64,000 bases of DNA from Schistocephalus solidus (taxonomy: Eukaryota; Platyhelminthes; Cestoda; Diphyllobothriidea; Diphyllobothriidae): positions 115,001 to 179,000 of the forward strand of contig WEDG01001415.1 in the NCBI GenBank assembly GCA_017591395.1, read 5' to 3'. The translations under genes and the position numbers were made by a program. The notes below the pieces were generated by a model that saw nothing but the letters and a program-made list of their open reading frames with translations, made no database searches and was not told where the DNA came from. Shown piece after piece: positions 43,548 to 52,251 of this stretch. Each line of letters opens with the position of its first letter. The first letter of the stretch is position 1.

Positions 43548-44034
43548 AAGAGATTCCTACCGAGGGACTAATTCTGTTGGATTAAAAAAAGCATAATTTG
43601 GTCGCGAACGGGAACATTTGGTCACATGAGATAAGAGTGCACTGATCTGTTTCAGGACAGAAGTGCGCACTTCCACCTGTCCTTGTAGCTGAGACCCTAC
43701 AGGCACCCACGCAAGTGGTGGCATGGCGACAAGCCATCAATAGTTGGGATGACTTGACCATCCGTGACAGGAGTGACACTAGGGTGTCAATTGCTGGCTT
43801 GTTCGTCGTCACCAGGCGGCTTTATCTTCACCCCGTAGTCAGCTGACCTAACTACTGCTCCAACGCGCGTATTTAGTCACATGAGACTTCAAAAAATGTA
43901 ATGGGAGGCAGCTATTTCTGACTCAACAAGCGTCATTTACCAGTGATATCATAGCACGGATGAACGTTGGAGACTCGAACAATTGCGTCGGATTTAAATG
44001 AAGATGGCTCATCTGGGGATGGAATACTGCCGGT
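43548..44034. other. spacer before the gypsy element
   Basis: Nothing recognised. Confidence 0.4.
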
Positions 44035-44256
44035 TGCAGTGCACGTGACCCGCTTAGTCTGGACATGACACCCGCGCGCGCGACAAGGCAACTTTCAAGG
44101 TCAGGTATGCACGGCCAGACCACATTTGTTCTGACTCGTCAACCTATGACATTCCCGCTTTGCCATATGCCCTGCTGTGTCCCTAAGAGTCCTCACTTAT
44201 ACTGTTTCCCGCCCTCTGTGCACGTCTTGTTTACGACCAGCCTTGAATACATAGCA
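44035..44256 (+). repeat. 5' LTR of the gypsy-like element
   Basis: 222 bp from TGCAGTGCACGTGACCC to ATACATAGCA. The shared core ACAAGGCAACTTTCAAGGTC recurs in the 3' LTR. The end is set by the CA just before the PBS-like site. Confidence 0.8.
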
Positions 44257-44257
44257 T

Positions 44258-44271
44258 TGGCGACGCAGCTC
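44258..44271 (+). promoter_or_regulatory. primer-binding-like site
   Basis: TGGCGACGCAG two bases after the LTR end. Starting with TGG (complement of tRNA CCA) and in the right place. The same 11 bases follow the LTR at 35922-36374. The matching tRNA was not determined. Confidence 0.6.
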
Positions 44272-44278
44272 AACATAC

Positions 44279-45040
44279 ATGGCTTCATTATTGCCTACAC
44301 CATTACCCTTCTGGTTGAAAAACGCTCCAAAACCCTCAAATGACTCACGGTTACCAAGGCGAAAGACATTTGTGGATTATCTTAAACTGATTCCGATGTT
44401 GTCGCCCTTGATTACTTTAGAAGTTAACTCCGAACCCACCCTTAAGTTGCAAGAGGCTACTGATCTACAACAGCATTCGCAAAGCTCGAGGTGGCGTGGG
44501 GTGAAAAAGACAGTATCATCCTGAGCCACTATCGGTTTTGTCAGCTGTGTCAGGGATCCAGTCAATGCATTGGTGATTTCATTACCAGTTTGAATCTCAC
44601 CTTCCAGGAGTGCAGGTACAAGGACCTCAAGGCAGGCAAATTCGAGCAGGCAATGCTCGTTCAGCAGTTGATCGTTGGTTTGCGCGATGAAAAAGTGCAG
44701 AAATATCTGCTATCAGAGAAGAGAGATTTGTCGTGGGAGAAGGCCTGTGATATCGGCAGTCATCAAGAGCACGTACGGCGAAACCTTCAGCAGTCAAACG
44801 CTGGAGTGATATAATCCTTCAAACCTGAATTGGCTGTCTCTCTGGTGAACACTGCCGGGATTTCATATAACCAGCAATCACCTGTTCCTTCAAAACAAAT
44901 ACCGTCCTGATACCGTTGTGTTCAGAACCACGTCCAATGGTCAGGCCGTAGACACTAGAAGACAGTTTGCCGGTTTTGCAAGAAAATCGGTCACGCCGAA
45001 TGGGTGTGCTTCTCCAAAAGACGGAAGAACACAAACATGC
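44279..45040 (+). pseudogene. gypsy Gag relic with CCHC zinc knuckle
   Basis: Starts near MASLLPTPLPFWL. A frame change leads to DFITSLNLTFQECRYKDLKA and LVQQLIVGLRDEKVQKYLL near 44575-44710, typical of the Gag capsid end. The knuckle CRFCKKIGHAEWVC (C-x2-C-x4-H-x4-C) is at 44968-45009 in a third frame. At least two frameshifts. Confidence 0.8.
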
Positions 45041-45109
45041 ATGGCACCTACCCGAATCCAGCTTGGGATGGCGAGGCGATACTCCACATTTTTTCAACGA
45101 ACATGCCGC

Positions 45110-45350
45110 TACAATCGCCCTACACTTCCGGTGGATCGTCATCCCGTGAAGTTTGAAATTGACACTGGCGCAGCTGTTACTCTCATCAGTGAGGCCTCTC
45201 TTCCGAAAGTCCCCCGTCTCCTTCTGGCTCGTTCTACTTTCCGTAGTTACATTGGGCAAAACAGTGAAGTTCGAGGGTTTTTTTACGGCCGAAGTTGAGC
45301 ATGATGGAGAACTTCATTCTGTACCACTTCATGTGGTCAAAGGAAGCTAA
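45110..45350 (+). pseudogene. gypsy aspartic protease relic
   Basis: VKFEIDTGAAVTLISEASL holds the catalytic DTGA at 45161-45172. Continues in shifted frames to PLHVVKG near 45340. Confidence 0.8.
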
Positions 45351-45499
45351 CAAGCAAATCTCCTCGGACGGAACTGGATAAAATACGTGCCTTCTGTGCT
45401 ATTCTAGGCCGGTTTGGTGTTAACCAGGTACTAGATTCCCTGCTGCTAAATCACAGAGAATGGTTTCACGATGATTCTACTACACACTACCGCGGCCCA

Positions 45500-46640
45500 C
45501 CTGTGCAATTCCAATTTAAATCAGAATTCCAGCCTCAGTTTTTCAAAACTCGGGCAGTCCCCTATGCAGTCGCACCGAAGGACGAAGAGGCATTGCATCG
45601 CTTACAGAAAGCGGACCTCATCGAGCCCGCACAGTATTCGGAATGGGCGGCCCCAATAGTCCCTGTTCTTAAATCTGATGGTACCACACGTATGTGTGGC
45701 GACTACAAGCTGATGATCAACTCAGAATCTTCATAAAATTTTTATCCTCTCCCACGCATCGAGGACCTGCACGCATCTCTCTCTTACAACAAAGTCGTCC
45801 TAGATATCGAACCCGAAGACGCCACAACCATCAATACGCACTAAGGTTTATTTCGATACAAACGACTCCCATTTGGATTATGTTCTGCTCCCAATTTATT
45901 TCAATGTTTAATTGATAGCCTCGTGAAGGACATACCTCTCGTTTGCGCATATTTTGATGATATATTAATAACGGGCCCGTCTGAACATAGTCACCTAGAG
46001 ACTCTAAACCTAGTGCTAGCACTTTTTGAAGACGCAGGTTTTAAACTCAGGAAAGATAAGTGCATTTTCTTTGCAGACTCGATGGAGTAATTTGGTTTTA
46101 AGGTAGATAAAACTGGTCTCCACCCACTCGAACATAAGCTCAAAGCCTCGCCCCAACAATATTAGTCAATTGTGTGCATTCCTTGGGTTGTTTACCCACT
46201 TTAATCGAGTTGTGAATCAATGGGCTACAATTCTGAAGCCCCTTTATCGTTTATTCGAAAAGAATCGTTGCTAGAACTAGTCGTAAGTTGAACAAAATGA
46301 TTTACAACCCTCAAAGGTGGCCCCTATCTCCTATTCTCTCCTTATTCGTTACGACCCCAAAAACCTATCTTACTCAAATGCGATGCATCCCCGAACGGCG
46401 TGGGTTCGGTTCTCATGAATTAAGTGCCTTCTGCGGCCGTGGGGCCGATTGCCTTTGCATCAAGAACCATGTCTCAGGCGGAAACAAACTATTCGTAGTT
46501 ATATGAAGAGGCTTTAGCAATAACGTTTGGCCTACAACGCTTTCCCTTGGATCTTTTTGGGCGACCATTCAAAATTTACACTGACCACAAAACGAGGGAT
46601 ACAACAAAGGTCCTCACCGAGAATGCAACGATGGGCACTC
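45500..46640 (+). pseudogene. gypsy reverse transcriptase and RNase H relic
   Basis: ADLIEPAQYSEWAAPIVPVL and GTTRMCGDYKLMIN near 45615-45720, then YPLPRIEDL, FRYKRLPFGLCSAP near 45850 and the catalytic YFDDILITGP near 45950. RNase H begins near 46510 with EEALAITFGLQRFPLDLFG and FKIYTDHK (second catalytic Asp). In-frame stops near 45734 and 45841 and several shifts. Confidence 0.85.
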
Positions 46641-46814
46641 AATCTGTCCACTTACACTCTTTCCGCTTACACACGCAACGCAATATGTTATGGGTAGTGC
46701 AAACGTAGTGACTGGCGCCTTGAGAAGACTTCCCATTGTCGACGATAGCGTCAATGGAACACCTGCTTTTGAGACTATTAATCTTTTACAGAATTTAGTC
46801 AACGAACTAGACAA

Positions 46815-47870
46815 TGGACATCGAGAGATTCTCTCTTACGTCAGGTAAAAAGATCCTTGCAATCGGGTTGACCATGTTCTACCTCCCTGAATTTCAGCCA
46901 TTCTACAGCCGTCGGAACGAATTGTGTCTACAAGACGGGTGCGTACGTTGGGGCACTCGTACAGTGGTGGTAACACAGGGCCGACAAACCATCCTCAAAG
47001 ACCTGCATAATGCACATCCCGTTACGGTGATGATGGAAGTCCTCGCCCGCAGTTATTTTTGGTGGTCCAAAATTGACGAAGATATAGAACACATGGTAGA
47101 AACGTGTCGAGTGTGTCAAATAACATAGAAGACCTTACCGAAGGTGACTCGTAGGCCTTGGATCTGGTCCGACTCGCCCTGGAAGAGGGTACACATTGAC
47201 CATTTTGGGCCGTTCCAAGGTCATATGATCTTGGTGGTAGTTGACGCCCGCGCTCAATGAATTGAGGCTATTCCGACCGGAAACTCTACAATCAACAAGT
47301 TACAATCAACAAGCTACGATCAGTTTTTCTACTTTCGGGATACCTGAAATGGTCATTTCAGACAATGGTCCGGTCTTTACTAGTACAAAATTTAAAGAAT
47401 TTATGGAGCAAAATGGACTAAGGCATTTAGCCACTGCCCCGTACCACGCGGCTTCAAATGGTCTTGCGGAGTGCGCGATTCAGACGATAAAATACAGGGT
47501 AGTTAAGCAGACGCAAGCGGACTTAAGCACGAAGCTGTCACGCTTTTCGTTCAGCTATCGCATAACCCCAAACGGCTCAACTGGTTCTTTGCTTGCAGAA
47601 TTGATGTTCAAGCGGCAGTTGCGCACATTGCTCAATCTGCTTGATCTATCAATGCCTGATAAACTCACTAGGCAACAGATGAAAGCGCAATAGGATGCGC
47701 ACACACCACCTCGAATCTCCTTGCCTAACGAAAGTGTCTACACGCGACTAGAGCACGAAGCGAACTGGTTTCCAGTGACAGTTCGAAGCAGTGAGGGACA
47801 GATAGTAGAATTGGCGTTAGAAGATGGGAGAATTGTACGCTGACATCTCGACCAATTCCGCAACCGAACG
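46815..47870 (+). pseudogene. gypsy integrase relic
   Basis: Zinc-binding HHCC: LHNAHP with CRVCQ near 47005-47125. Catalytic core: VHIDHFGPFQGHM near 47190 (Asp), ISDNGPVFTSTKFKEFM near 47355 (Asp), GLAECAIQTIK near 47460 (Glu). C-terminal EANWFPVTVRS near 47760. One stop near 47126 and another near 47258. Confidence 0.88.
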
Positions 47871-48216
47871 GACGCAGAAAGTGAAGAATTCGGGAAGTTC
47901 GAACAGCCAGAAACTCTTGATGTTGATTCTGGCGTCCCGAGGACGGAATATATATGGCCTACACTTACTAAAACGCCCCCATCCGAGGTGTCTATTTTTC
48001 ATCATCACTCTACCCCGTAGGGGCAGAGGACCCAGTGATCCCGCAAAACGGCGCAGAGTCCGAAAATACCGGCCTGAGATGGTCGACACGAATCTGTACA
48101 CCCGTCCAACGATTTCAGTACGAAACCTATTGGAACATTTATTAACTAACCCTCAATCGCTTTTCTGCATTTTCTCCTCCTCTCTGCCCGATTTTGTCCA
48201 CTTTAGGGCGGAGCGA

Positions 48217-48380
48217 TGCGGTGTACGTGACCCGCATGGTCTGGATATAACGCCCCCGCGCGCGACAAGGCAACTTTCAAGGTCATGTACGCACGGCCCG
48301 ACCACCTTTGTTCTGACTGGTCACCCTTCGGCCGAGGACATTCCCGCTTTGTCATATACCCTGCTGTGTCCCCTAAGTCA
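48217..48380 (+). repeat. 3' LTR of the gypsy-like element (truncated)
   Basis: Begins TGCGGTGTACGTGACCC, preceded by the purine-rich AGGGCGGAGCGA. Similarity to the 5' LTR ends at CCCCTAAG; the last 60 or so bases are missing. Confidence 0.78.
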
Positions 48381-48424
48381 TGTGCAGTGTTGGATAGATA
48401 ACACCGGTTGATATCAGCGAAATG

Positions 48425-48800
48425 CTGAAACGCTCATCCCAGTGGACCTTCTTGTGGCAGATAGCGCTTCTTGAACACTGGAGTCCTCAAGGTACTCAAA
48501 TTCGCACGGCTCATTGCCGTCGTCAACTTCCGGCAACACACTCTGATCCACATCTTCAGAGTCGCATGCTGGGTTTGTACGTCCGCAGTCACAACCACAG
48601 CACGACCTGGCCCCATAACGCACAAGCCAGGATTTACTTACTCAGGGGATATGGAGGAGACATCGCCGTCTGACTCCCAGTCCAATGGTCAGCCACTCAA
48701 CACACTCAGCACATACACTGGGCCAACGGCGTGGTCTGGTGTAAGCGTCAGATTGACAACCTTCAAAGCCACGGATTGAGGAAACCGGGATTTTATCAGG
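48425..48800 (-). mobile_element. RTE zinc-finger LINE, 3' UTR fragment
   Basis: Reverse complement of the 34430-34690 UTR: GGTGTAAGCGTCAGATTG, CTCAGCACATACACTGGG and GCACGACCTGGCCCC appear in mirrored order. It abuts the truncated 3' LTR. Confidence 0.72.
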
Positions 48801-49015
48801 TACATTATGATAATTGTGAGGGTGTTTTCTATGTATAAGCGATGGGCGCAGAGTATCAAACGCCTTTGAACTCTTTATTCGTTATAAAATATCAAATAAA
48901 AGGTGCGGGTACATGAAGAACTTTAAAGGAGAGATTATTTACATTTTTAATTTTACCTACTTGTGAAAATGTGGTGGCATCGACGAAAAGGGATTTAACT
49001 GACGGCTCCCTGTGG

Positions 49016-49097
49016 GGCCTCGTAGCTCAGTTGGCTAGAGCGTTGGCTGTACTAGAGCCTTTCTCTTGGTGTCGCGGGTTCGAATCCCACCGAGGCA
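49016..49097 (+). tRNA. tRNA-like sequence, possibly a Ser-type pseudogene
   Basis: A-box TAGCTCAGTTGG and exact B-box GGTTCGAATCC. Acceptor strands GGCCTCG and CGAGGCA pair at 6 of 7 positions, the D stem is GCTC/GAGC and the T stem has one mismatch. The anticodon stem is weak (GGCT/AGCC), loop GTACTAG would give anticodon ACT, and the extra arm is long but unpaired. Better preserved than the SINE heads, but may not be a working tRNA. Confidence 0.45.
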
Positions 49098-49460
49098 GTC
49101 GAGGTTCTCACAAATGGGTCAAATAATTTATTAAAATCTGTTAAAAACCCCTAATTAATTATTTACATAATCGGATTCGACAAACAACTAGCTATCTGTA
49201 GCCTAAAGGAGTTAACAGCCACTCGTATTTAATTACTGCAGGTAGTGTGTGTGTATATATAATTGCCATATAGTGTCTTTGAATGAAGTTTTCCTAGCTA
49301 GTCACAATCGCAGGTGTACTCTGCTACTGTTAGCACATATAAGACCTTCGTCTGGGTTAATGGCAGATTTCTGAGCAAAGTTCAAGGATGCCAAAAGTTT
49401 CCTCGAGTGGGAACAAGTCATGAGACTATAATAGGCACAGGAAGTTTTGCACGTTCAGAT
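49098..49460. other. spacer, unrecognised
   Basis: AT-rich with a short GTGTGTGTATATATA tract near 49250. Nothing else. Confidence 0.4.
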
Positions 49461-49469
49461 AACGAATCT

Positions 49470-49600
49470 ACTACGCAAGTATGTTGCTAAGGATGCGGCA
49501 GGCAAGACACAGGAAGTTGTTTCACGGTTTTTAACGACCATCAGTACGCCATATACATTGTGCAGTAGGTATATACAGAAGTCAGTGAGGATCAAGCGCT
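49470..49600 (-). repeat. decayed copy of the 7.9-kb hammerhead-like repeat
   Basis: Minus strand: CATATGGCGTACTGATGGTC, CCGTGAAACAAC and TGTCTTGCCTG parallel the inverted-repeat arms, but the core is mutated (CTGATGG) and helix III is lost. Confidence 0.55.
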
Positions 49601-49714
49601 TAATTATTTCCCATACCGACAGCACAACTGTTACTGTCTTTCACCGATCTTGTGCCCCAGCATTCCTCGGGTTTCTTTCTGATACGTGAACTCCATTTTA
49701 AATCTGGCCTTTTT

Positions 49715-49835
49715 ACGGAAAGCTGGGAGACCTATTGATGAACCGAACCCCTCGTAGCTGTGTTATACAACGGCACGAGATTGACAAAACACGCCTGTTG
49801 GGGCTTTTAGCTAGTACCTGTATGGTAAATAATTG
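49715..49835 (+). mobile_element. retrozyme-like repeat, decayed hammerhead region
   Basis: AGCTGGGAGACC, CCGAACCCCTCGTAGCTG, AAACACGCCTGTTGGGG and CTTTTAGCTAGTACCT follow the order of the intact copy at 52.6 kb. The CTGANGA core is changed to TTGATGA and TCGGCGAAA is lost, so no activity is expected. Confidence 0.65.
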
Positions 49836-50369
49836 CAGATATGTTGCTCCAGACCGTGGACGACAAGAACAGTGAAACCAAACTAGTCACAACTCAAAAG
49901 AAGTATGCCCGAGGCCAAGAAAGTCTAGGGTGTTTTCGTTTCTGCCCCTTTTATGACCACCAGCTTGGACAAATAGTGCAGACGCCAAATGTTTCCCGGA
50001 ATCTGGACAGACTGGTGTAGGCCACTCTCCCATCTTTTTCCAACCACTAGCACTAGGGCTATGTTCTAATCTGGGGTCTTCGGACTTGACGCTTGTGTAC
50101 GGTCTGTTGACATCTGCAAAGATTTCAAAGGCGGCAGCTCTGGTCTCCCACTTTTTATCGCTATTCAGCTCCATGGTTTATCCATCCTTAGATAACCCCG
50201 ATTGACGTTATAGCACCCAGTCGCTAAGACTTTGAACACATAAGCTGATGGTAACACTTACAGACGGCAATAAATTTTTAATTCAGCCTGCGTCCCCCAA
50301 CGAGTATTGTTAAAAAAATTACTCTTCTCTGGGGTACATGCTCAAGTCGAAAGAGGCCATTATGAAGTA
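49836..50369. other. spacer, unrecognised
   Basis: Nothing identified. Confidence 0.4.
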
Positions 50370-50399
50370 CATTGCCACAGAAACAGGATATAGGCATGG

Positions 50400-50560
50400 T
50401 AAGGTCTCACCCAAAACCCTGTGTGTAATTCCAGGATGGGTAAATATTCCCATGTTCTAATCCTCACACTAGCCCTTAACCCTAACCCTAACCCGAGCAT
50501 CAACTCTAACACTGATTTTCCTGGAATTTTACGCAAATCAGCCTGTATTGCGTAATTCCA
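50400..50560. repeat. short repeat-bounded segment with interstitial telomeric tract
   Basis: GTAATTCCAGGATG occurs at about 50427 and 50551 in direct orientation, and CCTGGAATTTTACGC at about 50520 is its inverse. Between them, near 50470, is CCCTTAACCCTAACCCTAAC, the animal telomere repeat with little decay. Possibly a miniature transposon like the one at 43.1 kb. Confidence 0.5.
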
Positions 50561-50639
50561 GGATGAAATAGAGAGAAACAAAGGGAGAGTACACCCCCAA
50601 TGCATTCGACTGCTTTCAACTGCAGTATTCACACACATC

Positions 50640-51370
50640 GATCGGGAATGCGAAGAAGGTGGGGAGCGACTGCTGAGAAAAGTCTACAGTGAGTAACAAA
50701 AGAATTTAGGAAACGGTAAGTAAGATGGATTAAGGAACAGAGACTGTAAACTTCGGCATATCCGCAGTAAGAAGTTCCACGCGCCAGTCGTAAACACACG
50801 GGGTACTGTGGCGTATCTGATAGGATTCCGTCTCGTTTACAAGAGATCCCGCTTTAGAATCCCTTACTTGTCCATTTTCAACTGACGATACTTATAAAAG
50901 CGTGTTGTAATAAAAGCAGTCGGTAATGTTATTATAGTCATACAAATGAAAGTAGGTTACGACCTAAACAATTAATACCAGTTTCAAGGTGATCTACGAC
51001 TGGCCTTTGTAACTTTTGCCATTGTTCACATTTGTCTCAAGATAGCGATTTCTTAGACAACTGTTTCTAGACGTCTCTTCTTTATGCTTTGCCTTCGGAC
51101 AGTTATTTATGGGATTTTCTGAGAACCCTGAACAACTCGACCGTGTGCCCCAGAGAGTGCGTGCAGCTCCTAGTGAATTGCGCGTTAATTCGTTTATAGT
51201 GGGGCAGAATTGCGCATGGTCTACGAGGCAACTTTATTTACTTTTCATTCTTTTCATATCCATAAATACCGACATGTTTCGTCCGATTAGGTTTTTCTGT
51301 GAATTCAGGAAATATTAGCAATAATTATTCGAATTATTTGCTACTTTTGGCTTAATTGCCAAAATAGGTA
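50640..51370. other. spacer, unrecognised
   Basis: Nothing identified. Confidence 0.4.
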
Positions 51371-51452
51371 TATATATATCGTGGAAATAATTTCTGAAAT
51401 TATTAAGTGCAGGACATGGAGTCAGATGATTCGGACATGAATTTTTAGGGTC
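51371..51452 (-). mobile_element. retrozyme-like repeat fragment
   Basis: Reverse complement of the ATGTCCTGCACTTAATAA...ATTATTTCC part of the 354-bp unit. One side ends at TATATCGTGG, the same breakpoint seen at 8141 and 30623; the other runs into the (TA)n tract at 51459. Confidence 0.75.
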
Positions 51453-51454
51453 TT

Positions 51455-51458
<4 letters not shown>

Positions 51459-51512
<54 letters not shown>
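51459..51512. repeat. (TA)n microsatellite
   Basis: 54 bp of TA. Confidence 0.95.
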
Positions 51513-51515
<3 letters not shown>

Positions 51516-51519
51516 ATAA

Positions 51520-51691
51520 GAGTGGAACCGACAAAGACAAGGGAGACCGGAATGGCCATTTCTGGCTTATTAGCCGTCATCAGCCAGTCATACCCAATCC
51601 CAAGTGTGGCACACCTGGGATTCGAACCCGCGACCATTGGTAATTGAGTCAAACGCTCTACCATTGAGCCACGGGCTCGTTGTTTTGTCGG
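51520..51691 (-). mobile_element. tRNA-headed SINE with hammerhead-like body (minus copy)
   Basis: Minus strand: CGAGCCCGTGGCTCAATGG (A box), GGGTTCGAATCCC (exact B box), then the hammerhead-like fold at 51545-51589 and the GTCTTTGTCGGTTCCACTC end. Confidence 0.85.
51545..51589 (-). ncRNA. hammerhead-like fold in SINE (minus copy)
   Basis: Minus strand: helix I GACTGG with CCGGTC (6 bp, one G-U), CTGATGA, stem II GGCT-AATA-AGCC, GAAA, self-complementary TGGCCA, then TT as the cleavage-site bases. The 10.1/11.1 position is C-A and the cleavage triplet ATT, both poor for catalysis. Confidence 0.55.
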
Positions 51692-51729
51692 TTTCGAATC
51701 CCAGGTGTGCCACACTTGGGATTGGGTAT

Positions 51730-51774
51730 GACTGGCTGATGACGGCTAATAAGCCAGAAATGGCCATTCCGGTC
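51730..51774 (+). ncRNA. hammerhead-like fold in SINE (first plus unit)
   Basis: Same elements as the minus copy with full helix I (GACTGG/CCGGTC). Cleavage, if any, would be after 51768. Confidence 0.55.
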
Positions 51775-52031
51775 TCCCTTGTCTTTGTCGGTTCCACTCT
51801 ATCATATGCTACACGTCGCTATGCGACCGCCTGCGAGGGCTCTAATGTGAGCTCCAGGGCACAACGGAACATACATGTTCCTAAAGCAGATCGGTGAGCC
51901 GCACACTTTCATCATATTCCCGATCGCAACCGACAAAACAACGAGCCCGTGGCTCAATGGTAGAGCGTTTGAATCAATTACCAAAGGTCGCGGGTTCGCA
52001 TCCCAGGTGTGCCACACTTGGGATTGGGTAT

Positions 52032-52076
52032 GACTGGCTGATGACGGCTAATAAGCCAGAAATGGCCATTCCTGTC
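52032..52076 (+). ncRNA. hammerhead-like fold in SINE (second plus unit)
   Basis: Identical core; helix I' is CCTGTC, which creates one mismatch with GACTGG compared with CCGGTC. Confidence 0.5.
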
Positions 52077-52208
52077 TCCCTTGTCTTTGTCGGTTCCACT
52101 CTATCATATGCTACACGTCGCTTTGCGACCGCCTGCGAGGGCTCTTGTCTGAGCTCCAGGGCACAACGGAACATGCATGTTCCTTAAGCAGATCGGTGAG
52201 CCACACAC

Positions 52209-52212
<4 letters not shown>

Positions 52213-52248
<36 letters not shown>
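52213..52248. repeat. (TA)n microsatellite between SINE and retrozyme arrays
   Basis: 36 bp of TA. Confidence 0.95.

Positions 52249-52251
<3 letters not shown>

Larger units (their letters stand above)
44035..48380 (+). mobile_element. Ty3/gypsy-like LTR retrotransposon, decayed but with both LTRs
   Basis: Order: 5' LTR, PBS-like site, Gag with CCHC knuckle, aspartic protease, RT, RNase H, integrase, purine-rich tract, 3' LTR. PR-RT-RH-IN order defines the Ty3/gypsy group. Many frameshifts and stops across all genes mean it cannot be autonomous. The LTR pair differs at roughly a dozen of the first 110 bases by eye, so the insertion is not recent. Confidence 0.9.
51511..51808. repeat. palindromic SINE pair (117-bp arms)
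   Basis: 51511-51627 (minus SINE) and 51692-51808 (plus SINE) are near-perfect reverse complements around a 64-bp loop that contains the minus copy's tRNA-like head. Transcription through it would give a long hairpin. Confidence 0.85.
51692..52212 (+). mobile_element. tRNA-headed SINE, tandem units of 302 bp
   Basis: First unit 5'-truncated at the B box. Second unit complete from about 51935: head with A box GTGGCTCAATGGTAGAGC and B-box-like GGTTCGCATCC, body with the hammerhead-like fold, then a tail ending CACACTTTCATATA that runs into (TA)n. CTGATGA at 51736 and 52038 gives the 302-bp period. The layout resembles Schistosoma SM-alpha (Pol III boxes plus hammerhead, tandem). Confidence 0.85.
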
